A stretch of 64,000 nt of DNA from JAFGXF01 sp963732595. Its GTDB lineage: Bacteria > Chloroflexota > Anaerolineae > Anaerolineales > Anaerolineaceae. The stretch lies in the NCBI GenBank assembly GCA_963732595.1, contig CAVSZZ010000002.1, forward strand, positions 310,001 through 374,000. The letters run 5' to 3'. The number at the start of each line of letters is the position of its first letter. Position 1 is the stretch's first letter. Below are positions 55,719 through 63,306 of the stretch, one piece after another. The notes beneath the pieces are model-generated. The model was not told the DNA's origin and did no database searches. It saw only the letters and a list, made by a program, of their open reading frames with translations. The translations under genes and the position numbers were made by a program.

Positions 55719-56993
55719 ATGGAAAGCAACCCATCGTCAGAAATTACTAACTGGACATTCCGGCGGGTCATGTGGGCGACTCTCGTCCTGGTCCTGGTAG
55801 CCTTTGGGTTTTAGCTCCTTTACCGGTTTTACGATGTCTTATTCATCCTGCTGATCGCCATCATCTTGGGGACCGCGATAAGGCCTCTCGTAACCTGGGC
55901 TAACCGGAAGGGGCTTCCCCGGGTGGCAGGCGTTCTGCTTGTTTTCCTGTTACTGTTGGCCTTGCTAGCCGGCTTTGTGCTTTTACTATTCCCGTTAATC
56001 GTCAAACAAGCGACTGCGATCATTGCCGCAGTGCCAGGGTATTACCAGAGCCTGCGCGCATGGATGTCTCTCAATCCCAATCAACTGTTTGTTGGCCTGG
56101 GAGGCAACCTCCCGGCGACATTACCTGGCCTGGAGCCATTACAGCAAACCGGGGAGCAGGTGCTATCCTCTGCAGAGCAAGCGCTGGGTTACCTGGCATC
56201 GACATCCAGAGTCATCTTTATAATCACTGCAGTCCTGCTGCTGGCATACCATTGGACCCTCGATGGACCCCGAACCATTCAATCGCTTCTGCAGCTCATC
56301 CCGAAGGATCAGCGCGATGACCTGCGCGAGCTGGTTTCGGCCATGGAAGCCAAGGTTGGCTTCTACCTCGCCGGGCAGAGTGTTCTTTGCCTGGCGATCG
56401 GGATCATGGCGCTGGCAGCCTACCTGCTGATCGGTTTGCCGAACGCCCTTGTTCTGGCGCTTGTGGCTGGGTTGCTCGAAGCCATCCCGATGGTCGGGCC
56501 ATTGCTGGGCGCCATCCCCGCAGCAATAATTGCCTTGTCATTATCACCAGTCAAATTAATCTGGGTGATCGTGGCAACGCTGGTCATTCAGCAGCTTGAA
56601 AACAGTATTTTAGTACCACGCATCATGCACAAGGCGGTGGGGGTCAACCCCTTTGTGTCCCTGCTGGCCATTTTTACTTTCAGCTCCATTTTTGGTATTG
56701 CCGGCGCGTTTATGGCGATACCCATGGCTGCCATCATTCAACTTATCCTCGATCGTTTTATTTTTCATCCATCATCAATGGAGTCAGAGGTCTCGACAGG
56801 ACGCGATTATGCCAGCCGCCTGCGATATGAAGCCCAAGACCTGGCTGATGACTTACGCAAACAAGCCCGGTTCAAGCAGGGAGGATCCGTCCTCAGGATC
56901 AAGCAGATCGATAAAGTGATGGATGAAATCGAGACCATTACAACCGATCTTGATGCGCTTCTATCTCAGATTCCTCCTCCAGAAACACCATGA
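55719..56993 (+). CDS. AI-2E-family transporter with an in-frame amber codon
   Basis: About 424 aa if the TAG at 55812-55814 is read through. MESNPSSEITNWTFRRVMWA then TLVLVLVAFGF precede the stop, and LLYRFYDVLFILLIAIILGT follows in the same frame. Family motifs are the N-terminal helix pair, VPGYYQSLRAWMSLNPNQLF, the conserved GLPNALVLALVAGLLEAIPM, and the C-terminal GIAGAFMAIPMAAIIQLILD. A Trp is usual at the stop position, so TGG to TAG by one base is the simplest explanation (sequence error or a real nonsense mutation). AI-2E/PerM proteins export signalling molecules or act as Na+/H+ antiporters. It is ATGA-coupled to a paralogue. Confidence 0.83.
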
Positions 56994-58255
56994 CAAAGCA
57001 AATCGCGCGGATTGGTCTGGCTGTTCTAACCACATTGCTGGCGCTACTGGTGCTATGGCAATTCCGTACTGTCTTCATCTACTTGTTGATCTCGCTGACG
57101 CTTGCTGCAGCGCTGCGTCCATTAGCCAACCGCATAATCGGTCGACGCTTTTTCGTTCGTGCGGCCTGGATCCTCCTCTACCTGGTCATCCTGGGTGGTT
57201 TCGGTTATATCCTTTACGTTGTGTCTGGTATAGCGATTACCGAGATACAGGCTTTAGCTCATAATGTATCGAGCCAGGATGTATGGAGGCTGCCGACCTG
57301 GTTGGAAGGGAGTGTACTCCAAAGAACATTAATGGAGAGGATACCATCTCCAGGTAAGCTCATTGAAGCAATAACCGGAAGCGAGGGGCAGCTCGTACTC
57401 CCGGCCTTACTCGGCATCACGAAGGACATCGGCAGTATCGTTACCGGTATGCTGGTCATTTTTTTCCTGAGTATTTATTGGAGCATCAATCAAATCCATT
57501 TTGAGCGGCTCTGGCTATCATTGCTTCCATCCGCTCAAAGAAAACAAGCGCGCGGTATCTGGAGGATCGTTGAGCCTGATGTTGGTGCTTACATCCGCGG
57601 GCAGGTATTCCAGAGTGTGATAGCCGGGTTTGTATTGGGTCTGGGGTACTGGCTGCTGGGGTCACCTTACGCTGCGCTTCTGGCGTTGGCTGGTGCTCTG
57701 GGCTGCCTGATTCCCATGGTTGGCATAGCCCTGGTTGTTATTCCTGTACTGTTGGTAGGGTTGGTGACCAGTGTGCAGCTCGGCCTGCTAACCGCCATTT
57801 TTGCACTGATTTTTATGATCATCATGGGCGTGTGGATCAAACCACGCCTTTTTAATCGCCGCTGGGATAACCCCATTTTGACTCTCGTTATCCTGATTGC
57901 CCTTGCTAATTCTTTTGGTTTGCTGGGAATCATCATTGCACCGCCTTTATCCGCAGTATGCCAGATCCTTTGGAGCCGCCTGGTCAGTCATCGTCGAGTG
58001 GTAGGCGCCGCAGCACAGATCTCTGATCTCAAAGCACGGCAGGACCAAATTTGGGAAACGGTTAAGGCGATGGATGAACCACCTCCACCCCTGGTTACCA
58101 GCAGCATGGAGCGGCTGACCCTTTTGATCGCAAGAGCGGAACCCATTCTACAAGTGGCGCTACCGACCGGGTCGTCCGATTCATTTAATGCATCTACGCC
58201 TGTTGTTACTACAGGTAAACCACCAGCTTCCAAAAGATCTGGAAGAGGCAAATGA
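56990..58255 (+). CDS. AI-2E-family transporter
   Basis: 421 aa, intact. KQIARIGLAVLTTLLALLVL, then LLISLTLAAALRPLANRIIG, FVLGLGYWLLGSPYAALLAL and AGALGCLIPMVGIALVVIPV (the family G-x-x-x-x-I-P-M-V-G core), and a polar C-terminal tail of about 90 residues. It overlaps the preceding paralogue by 4 bases. The two share the same family topology but differ in sequence, so they may form a heteromeric exporter. Confidence 0.9.
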   Translation: MTKQIARIGLAVLTTLLALLVLWQFRTVFIYLLISLTLAAALRPLANRIIGRRFFVRAAWILLYLVILGGFGYILYVVSGIAITEIQALAHNVSSQDVWRLPTWLEGSVLQRTLMERIPSPGKLIEAITGSEGQLVLPALLGITKDIGSIVTGMLVIFFLSIYWSINQIHFERLWLSLLPSAQRKQARGIWRIVEPDVGAYIRGQVFQSVIAGFVLGLGYWLLGSPYAALLALAGALGCLIPMVGIALVVIPVLLVGLVTSVQLGLLTAIFALIFMIIMGVWIKPRLFNRRWDNPILTLVILIALANSFGLLGIIIAPPLSAVCQILWSRLVSHRRVVGAAAQISDLKARQDQIWETVKAMDEPPPPLVTSSMERLTLLIARAEPILQVALPTGSSDSFNASTPVVTTGKPPASKRSGRGK

Positions 58256-58280
58256 TGACAAATTCAGTACCCCTCACCTT

Positions 58281-58397
58281 TTGATCATCCGGGTATTGCA
58301 TGAAGGAGTTCAATGGTATGGATATGTGCTTCAAGACACAGGTGTGTCTGAGGTATTGTGTGGATATATTGATACTCGGAAAAAACACCAAAAATAA
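58281..58397 (+). CDS. possible small ORF, 38 aa
   Basis: A TTG-started frame gives LIIRVLHEGVQWYGYVLQDT then GVSEVLCGYIDTRKKHQK. It reads like part of a beta-strand protein but has no ribosome site and no recognised family. It could be a remnant of a longer gene broken upstream. Low confidence. Confidence 0.25.
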   Translation: MIIRVLHEGVQWYGYVLQDTGVSEVLCGYIDTRKKHQK

Positions 58398-58447
58398 TGG
58401 TTTTGAAACCTTTATTGTCATTCAACAACAAAACCAAGGAAAACCAT

Positions 58448-58837
58448 ATGAAAAAACAAACAGGTCTGTGGATCGATCATCGCAAGGCGGTGCTTGTCAT
58501 TGTTACCGAAGAAGGGGAAGAAACCAGGGAAATCACATCGAATATGGAGAAACATGTCCGCTTTACAGGTGGAGATGGATCCGAAGACGGTTCAACAGAA
58601 GATGTGCGGGATCGTCAATTTGGGAATCTCCTCAATGATTTCTATGAGAGAGTGATCGCGGAAATTCGCGATGCGGAAACGATTCAGATATTTGGTCCCG
58701 GCGAAGCCAAAGGGGAGTTGAAAAAGCGTCTTGAACATGATAGGTACAAAGGAAATATTCTTGCCGTTGAAACCACGGACAAGATGACCGATCGCCAGAT
58801 CTCGGCGAAGGTTCGAGAGCGTTCTCCAGGTTCGTGA
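58448..58837 (+). CDS. uncharacterised stress-region protein (host-attachment/eRF1-like group)
   Basis: 129 aa from MKKQTGLWIDHRKAVLVIVT with AAGGA upstream. WIDHRKAVLVIV, MEKHVRF, DVRDRQFGNLLNDFYERVIA and IQIFGPGEAKGELKKRLEHD resemble the peptidyl-tRNA/eRF1-fold bacterial proteins sometimes called host attachment or baeRF-like; this is tentative. The C-terminus (KVRERSPGS) differs from the pattern I expect (KVREHF...), possibly a last-codon frameshift. It follows the AI-2E pair and precedes a terminator. Confidence 0.62.
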   Translation: MKKQTGLWIDHRKAVLVIVTEEGEETREITSNMEKHVRFTGGDGSEDGSTEDVRDRQFGNLLNDFYERVIAEIRDAETIQIFGPGEAKGELKKRLEHDRYKGNILAVETTDKMTDRQISAKVRERSPGS

Positions 58838-58857
58838 ATGTTTCCCGGTTAGTAAAC

Positions 58858-58898
58858 CCTCTGTCGCTGAACGATAAATCCGCGGCAGAGGTTTTTTT
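58858..58898 (+). terminator. terminator closing the AI-2E/stress unit
   Basis: Stem CCTCTGTCGC / GCGGCAGAGG (one G-T pair) with a 14-base loop, followed by a run of seven T. Confidence 0.78.
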
Positions 58899-59118
58899 CA
58901 GGCAGAAGTACGTTTTCGACCAACGCGTAAATACCTGCAATCTAATCCAGGGTTTCCATCCAATTATTTTATTGGAACCATGAAAAACCTGGTACTTCAA
59001 ACTGCAGGCTTGAATCTGACAAAAAGCTGGCTGGAAAACAAAAGCAGCTATCAGGGCACATGGATCCTGGGATCGTTGGTACGGAACCCTCGACCCCGGA
59101 ACCCATGCGCTCGAACCT

Positions 59119-59289
59119 TTAGAGGTTATTCATCCGTGTCGCCAACAGCATCAGGGCGAGCCCGACCAGGACGAACCAGAACGAATATTGGCCCAAGCCG
59201 GCCAAATATCCCAAGTAACCGAGTAGACCAAGCACACCAAGAATTAAGGCTATCCACCACGTGATGGATTTCGGAGGGGAAAGTCTCAT
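59119..59289 (-). CDS. small membrane protein, 56 aa
   Basis: MRLSPPKSITWWIALILGVL then GLLGYLGYLAGLGQYSFWFV and LVGLALMLLATRMNNL. Two helices around a Gly-rich turn, with AAAGGAGA directly upstream of the ATG at 59289. It is a clear short gene on the minus strand. The plus-strand open frame over the same bases (58980-59264) is only its shadow. It lies downstream of the minus-strand lipoprotein gene, both behind promoter element D. Confidence 0.62.
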   Translation of the reverse strand: MRLSPPKSITWWIALILGVLGLLGYLGYLAGLGQYSFWFVLVGLALMLLATRMNNL

Positions 59290-59479
59290 GTTCGCATCTC
59301 CTTTCTTCTAATAGTATTTTCCAGTGGGTTCTGACTTTCGGCCCGGGTATATCAGGGTCGGATATCCGTATGTTGAGTTACGCGGTGAGGATCCGCGCCG
59401 ATCAGTGAAAATTATCCAGACAGATAATGGCATCAGCCCGAATCATACAGACCCGGTTCTCGTGCTCAAGCGTTGCACC

Positions 59480-59890
59480 CTAACGGCGTCTGGAACCACC
59501 GATTACACCCAAAATGAGAAACACGAGTGCCACGCCAACCAGGAAACCAAGATTATACTGACTGCCGTCGTTGTGGACTTCATACATCTGGACATTCGGA
59601 TTAATAAACGACATAATCAGCGTAATCGGGGAGATGATTCCATGCCAGATTCCTATCAAAGTACCGGCAACAGTGCCCCTTATTCCGGGTGTATTGACCA
59701 GCGAATTCGGGCCGGGCGCATTGATTTTTATACTAAAGCCGGGGACATCGATTTGCTCACTGGGATCCGGCGTACCAGCGGTTGTATTCGAGTTGGGCGT
59801 ATTGATTTGAATGCCAGTGCCCGGCGCACAGCTGGCAAGTAACATCAGCGATAATGTAGCCAAAACGATTATTGATAGTATCTTCTTCAT
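59480..59890 (-). CDS. lipoprotein with C-terminal membrane helix
   Basis: 136 aa. The lipobox LLASC lies in MKKILSIIVLATLSLMLLAS, followed by a disordered Asn/Thr/Pro-rich stretch (GTGIQINTPNSNTTAGTPDP), SLVNTPGIRGTVAGTLIGIW and a last helix YNLGFLVGVALVFLILGVIG ending SRRR. GGAGGAAG lies upstream. The double anchoring is unusual. It is driven by palindromic element D, about 90 bases upstream. Function unknown. Confidence 0.7.
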   Translation of the reverse strand: MKKILSIIVLATLSLMLLASCAPGTGIQINTPNSNTTAGTPDPSEQIDVPGFSIKINAPGPNSLVNTPGIRGTVAGTLIGIWHGIISPITLIMSFINPNVQMYEVHNDGSQYNLGFLVGVALVFLILGVIGGSRRR

Positions 59891-59979
59891 TACTTCCTCC
59901 AGATGAATTATTCATACCTGCAATTTAAAGGGGGTCTAGCATTTTTCAGAGTCACAAGTCGAAATGAAACTCAATTGTC

Positions 59980-60048
59980 ATTGTACAATCAATACTCCCC
60001 ACAAGCATCCAACCGTTGGGGAGTATCGATCTCCGCCATATGGGGGAG
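59980..60048 (-). promoter_or_regulatory. palindromic promoter element D, minus strand, upstream of the lipoprotein
   Basis: On the minus strand: CTCCCCCA-TA-TGGCGGAG (60031-60048), then the inverted pair ATACTCCCC ... GGGGAGTAT (59992-60026) around GTTGGATG, and a -10 TACAAT (59980-59985). The palindrome centre is 54.5 bases from the -10, identical to copies B and C. Confidence 0.62.
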
Positions 60049-60149
60049 ATAAAACAGGTGTCAGAGAACCTCTGATCTGCAGAGCTAAGGAGATTTGCCG
60101 GTCGTCTTACCCCCCATCCTCAAGATCGTGCAATGCATTGGTTATAGAA

Positions 60150-60572
60150 TCAGTTATTCCTCGCGGTTGGTGATATTGAGATGATTTCGGAATAAAACTG
60201 TTTCCAATCATCAAATGGAAAAACCAAACCGGATCTTTTTAGAAGATCATTCCTTATTTGATAAGCATACACAGGTTCACCCAAGCCTGATGATCTGGGG
60301 CTCGCACCACTAAGCTCTTTTTCGATTTCAAGTACGCGCCTGTGGATCATGGCAATCGCAATGGTATCCAATATGCCCTGCCGCTCAAATTTAAATTGAC
60401 ACTGTCGTAAGAGGATATTAATTTCCATGGCACTTTCAGGGATCCTGGTTCCCCCACATGGATATTGGTCCAAACGCACCTCATCGGGGAAATCGGTAAT
60501 GATCTGTTTCAGTTGACCCATCAATTTCATTCTGGCTTTGGTAGCAAGCCGCATGGTTCTATTCCTCTCCAT
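60150..60572 (-). CDS. hypothetical protein
   Basis: 140 aa from MERNRTMRLATKARMKLMGQ; the ATG at 60572 follows GGGGGTGAT, whereas the longer in-frame start at 60623 lacks support. It is mostly helical and basic at the N-terminus, with IPESAMEINILLRQCQFKFE then TIAIAMIHRRVLEIEKELSG. No membrane helix or known motif. It is on the same strand as the lipoprotein unit but about 100 bases upstream of element D. Confidence 0.55.
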   Translation of the reverse strand: MERNRTMRLATKARMKLMGQLKQIITDFPDEVRLDQYPCGGTRIPESAMEINILLRQCQFKFERQGILDTIAIAMIHRRVLEIEKELSGASPRSSGLGEPVYAYQIRNDLLKRSGLVFPFDDWKQFYSEIISISPTARNN

Positions 60573-60680
60573 TATTATCACCCCCTGGCAAGTAATGGCA
60601 TGGTTAATTGAACTGGCGCACAAATTGATGCATGTGCTGTAGATGATGGGTCAGTATTATGACTTTATTTCCCGTTCTCT

Positions 60681-60737
60681 CTAATACCGGCGATAGGCAA
60701 AGGTCAGTAAAAAATACACATAGAGCAATAGATTCAT
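60681..60737 (-). CDS. possible 18-aa hydrophobic peptide
   Basis: MNLLLYVYFLLTFAYRRY with GAGGG seven bases before the ATG. It could be a one-helix membrane peptide or a leader peptide for the downstream gene at 60572. It is too short to judge from sequence alone. Confidence 0.25.
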   Translation of the reverse strand: MNLLLYVYFLLTFAYRRY

Positions 60738-61012
60738 TTTTTTCCCTCTGGATAAATTAAACTTAATTACACCCTTAGATTCAGTATAACTATTTATAAA
60801 TAAAAATCAAGTAAAAATCTCGATATATGCCAAAACTTGCAATACTGTAAGGTATTTGAAATGGGTATGTAATTCCGTATTAAGGATTCAATATAGTTAT
60901 CTAAAAGGATTCCAGCGCATTTTACCCATGCTGTTTTCTTTCGGTATAATAATCATCCATCAGGATTCCCCGAACCTACCCTTCTTATTCTTCAATTGTT
61001 ATCTCTGCAATC
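60738..61012. other. AT-rich intergenic stretch
   Basis: Runs of A/T with no ribosome-site-supported open frame. Together with the flanking bases it makes about 330 bases without a gene, between the minus-strand unit ending near 60737 and the ArsR gene. It holds the divergent control regions, including the promoter/operator described next. Confidence 0.5.
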
Positions 61013-61062
61013 TTGACAGATTAATCTGATTTATATATACTACATATGAACAGTAATTCAGG
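61013..61062 (+). promoter_or_regulatory. promoter and SmtB-type operator of the ArsR-VIT operon
   Basis: TTGACA (61013-61018), a 17-base spacer and TATACT (61036-61041) form a near-consensus promoter. Immediately downstream ATATGAACAGTAATTCAGGT (61044-61062) matches the TGAACA-x-x-x-TTCA core typical of SmtB/CzrA-like operators. Confidence 0.75.
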
Positions 61063-61071
61063 TGTTTTACA

Positions 61072-61380
61072 ATGGTACATAAACCAGCCCAACTACTCGA
61101 CGAACACACCGCGGCGCATGTGGCAGAGCTCTTTCGCGCTTTCAGCGATACCAGTCGTGTGAGATTACTCTACTTGCTGGCAGTACAGGAATACAATGTC
61201 GGCAAATTGGCTGAACTGGTTGATATTAGTGAATCGGCGGTATCCCACCACTTGCGGGGTTTACGTCAGATGAAATTGGTTAAAGCCCGCCGTGATGGCA
61301 AGGAAGTCTATTACCACATTGAAGATGAGCATATCATCGCCTTATTTGGCCAGGGGGTGAGTCATGTCCGGCAGGGATAG
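61072..61380 (+). CDS. ArsR/SmtB-family metal-sensing repressor
   Basis: 102 aa. Winged helix with LFRAFSDTSRVRLLYLLAVQ, recognition helix SESAVSHHLRGLRQMKLVKA, wing RRDGKEVYYHIEDEHIIALF. The alpha5 zinc-site pattern D-x-H...H is present (DEH then H 11 residues on, in GQGVSHV), but the fourth ligand, Glu in SmtB, is Gln here. An ELCVCD-type alpha3 site is absent. It binds its own operator upstream and probably represses itself and the membrane/transport genes that follow. The 3' end overlaps the next gene by 17 bases. Confidence 0.92.
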   Translation: MVHKPAQLLDEHTAAHVAELFRAFSDTSRVRLLYLLAVQEYNVGKLAELVDISESAVSHHLRGLRQMKLVKARRDGKEVYYHIEDEHIIALFGQGVSHVRQG

Positions 61381-61672
61381 ACTATCTCAACAAAGAGTAT
61401 CGATTTATGCGCTTCTACTCCTTCTCCTCTGTGCCAGCAGTCTGGCAGTTCATGTGATTGCCGAAGGATTACAGCCCGGTTTGCTACCATTGGGAATGAC
61501 CGGGCAGGTTGGTCATTCGCTTCCGTTCCACGAATATACTGAAGATCTGTTTATCTTGTCCTTTCTGGGTGTTACTTTGCCTGTCTATCTATACTTTTTT
61601 ACTGTGGTGGTAAAAGTCGCCCATTCGGAATCCTTCTCCATTTCTCCCCTTATTCCCCCGCCAAATCATTAA
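61364..61672 (+). CDS. hypothetical membrane protein, 102 aa
   Basis: MSGRDRLSQQRVSIYALLLL starts a first helix (LLLLLCASSLAVHVIAEG), then MTGQVGHSLPFHEYTEDLFI and a second helix LSFLGVTLPVYLYFFTVVVK. The loop is His-rich (GHSLPFHEY), consistent with a metal-related role. It overlaps the ArsR gene by 17 bases and precedes the VIT gene. Family not recognised. Confidence 0.58.
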   Translation: MSGRDRLSQQRVSIYALLLLLLCASSLAVHVIAEGLQPGLLPLGMTGQVGHSLPFHEYTEDLFILSFLGVTLPVYLYFFTVVVKVAHSESFSISPLIPPPNH

Positions 61673-61781
61673 TACAATACTGGCTGTCCATATCTAATTC
61701 GTCCTGGGCACAGCCGCCTTTAGATCTCAAATTCATCTTCGATATTAGATGAAGTGCAATACTGGATACCTGGAGTAATAA

Positions 61782-62537
61782 ATGAGAAAAAAACTGTTCA
61801 AGCGGGCACTGGAACACAAACAATCTGATGATCTCAGATACCACCTGTTACATGACCCTCACCGGCAAGCATCTGGTCTCTCAGATATCATCCTGGGAGG
61901 TCAGGACGGCCTGGTCAATGTACTGGGTGTCATATTGGGTATTGCCGCTGCAACCCACGATCCACGTATCGTCATGGTTGCGGGGTTGGCCGCCACTTTC
62001 GCTGAATCGATCTCCATGGCAGCAGTGGCTTATACCTCAACCCTGGCAGACGCTGATTATTATGAAGCCGAGCGGGCACGTGAGTTTCGCCACATCACAG
62101 AGGTCCCCCGTTTGGAAAAGAATGAGGTTCGTGATATCTATCAAAAAAAAGGCTTCAATGGAGATCTTCTGGATCACATCGTCGAGACGATCACTGCCAA
62201 TGAGGATGTATGGGTAGCAGTCATGATGAGTGAGGAGCACCAACTGAATCCAACCGATCGCCGTCAGGCGTTTAGATCAGCCCTGGTGGTCGGTCTGGCA
62301 GCCGTGATCGGATCATTGATCCCACTGGCACCGTTTGCTTTTCTTCCGGTTAATCAAAGTATGTGGGTGGCAGTGGTCATTACTGCCCTGGTATTGTTCG
62401 GAGTAGGCGCATACAAGGCACGAATAATGGTCGGACATCCAGGTAAAAGTGGCCTGGAGATGGCTTTGATCGGCACCTTGAGCGCCCTGGTTGGTTACGG
62501 TGTGGGAGTCTTACTAAAGATTCCTCCAACGCCTTAA
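61782..62537 (+). CDS. VIT1/CCC1-family iron/manganese transporter
   Basis: 251 aa. Five helices with the cytoplasmic metal-binding stretch between helices 2 and 3. SGLSDIILGGQDGLVNVLGV is the family start, then GLAATFAESISMAAVAYTST with the conserved E-S-x-S-M, and EFRHITEVPRLEKNEVRDIY in the loop. It moves Fe2+ or Mn2+ out of the cytoplasm. Placement behind an SmtB-type repressor makes metal-induced export plausible. Confidence 0.93.
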   Translation: MRKKLFKRALEHKQSDDLRYHLLHDPHRQASGLSDIILGGQDGLVNVLGVILGIAAATHDPRIVMVAGLAATFAESISMAAVAYTSTLADADYYEAERAREFRHITEVPRLEKNEVRDIYQKKGFNGDLLDHIVETITANEDVWVAVMMSEEHQLNPTDRRQAFRSALVVGLAAVIGSLIPLAPFAFLPVNQSMWVAVVITALVLFGVGAYKARIMVGHPGKSGLEMALIGTLSALVGYGVGVLLKIPPTP

Positions 62538-62561
62538 CCCTGGTATACGAAGGAGACGACA

Positions 62562-63242
62562 ATGAGCCCTTTAGCTGTTCTATTCCTTATGATCATTGCC
62601 CCTGCTCTAGCCCTTTACCTGGCCCTGATCGGGTTTGAGACACTGGGAAGCAACCTTTTGGGGTGGTTCTTATTTGTTTTCGGCGTTGCCTACCCGGTTG
62701 GAGGTGTGATCTATTATTTCATCCACCGCGAACCCTTCTGGAAGTCTGCTGGTAGCCGTAAACCTTCCCGGGATGAAAAGGGGGATAAGTCTTTCTGGCT
62801 TATCCTGCCGGGATTTTTGATTGCTTTCTTTGCCCCCCCGCATGAATGGATGTTCATGACAGCTGTACTGCCACGCTCAATCGCAGCCCAAATCGCCGGG
62901 CTGGTATTGATATTAATTGCGGTTGCACTACTCATCTGGGCCAGAGCTCATATCCGCGGACAGTACTCGGGGCATGTGGAAGTTCAGCCTGGCCACCGCT
63001 TGGTTACCACTGGTCCCTATCGTTACATCCGCCATCCCAGCTACTGCGGTATGCTGTTGATGTCACTCGGGGTGGTGGTCGGTTATGCGAGTTTGATTGG
63101 CCTGGCTGGCTGGGTTTTCCTATTACTACCCGGGATGGCTTACCGTATGCAGGTGGAGGAAAAACTTCTGCAGGTACAGCTTGGTGCCGAATACCAGGAA
63201 TATGCATCCCATACCAATAAACTCTTGCCAGGAATCTGGTGA
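62562..63242 (+). CDS. ICMT-like membrane methyltransferase
   Basis: 226 aa, five to six helices. The cofactor-binding signature of isoprenylcysteine/phospholipid methyltransferases is complete: LVTTGPYRYIRHPSYCGMLL followed by RMQVEEKLLQVQLGAEYQEY. GAAGGAG before the ATG. Bacterial members methylate diverse lipids or small thiols; the substrate is unknown. It is 24 bases after the VIT gene. Confidence 0.87.
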   Translation: MSPLAVLFLMIIAPALALYLALIGFETLGSNLLGWFLFVFGVAYPVGGVIYYFIHREPFWKSAGSRKPSRDEKGDKSFWLILPGFLIAFFAPPHEWMFMTAVLPRSIAAQIAGLVLILIAVALLIWARAHIRGQYSGHVEVQPGHRLVTTGPYRYIRHPSYCGMLLMSLGVVVGYASLIGLAGWVFLLLPGMAYRMQVEEKLLQVQLGAEYQEYASHTNKLLPGIW

Positions 63243-63306
63243 TTCGTTACGGAATTGGTGATCAAATTATTTATTTCAGCACCATGAGGAACAGGAGAAG
63301 GGTGTC

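Noticed and set aside
58980..59264. Plus-strand open frame of 94 aa
   Set aside because: Low-complexity Arg/Pro-rich sequence without a ribosome site; the opposite strand holds a better small membrane protein.
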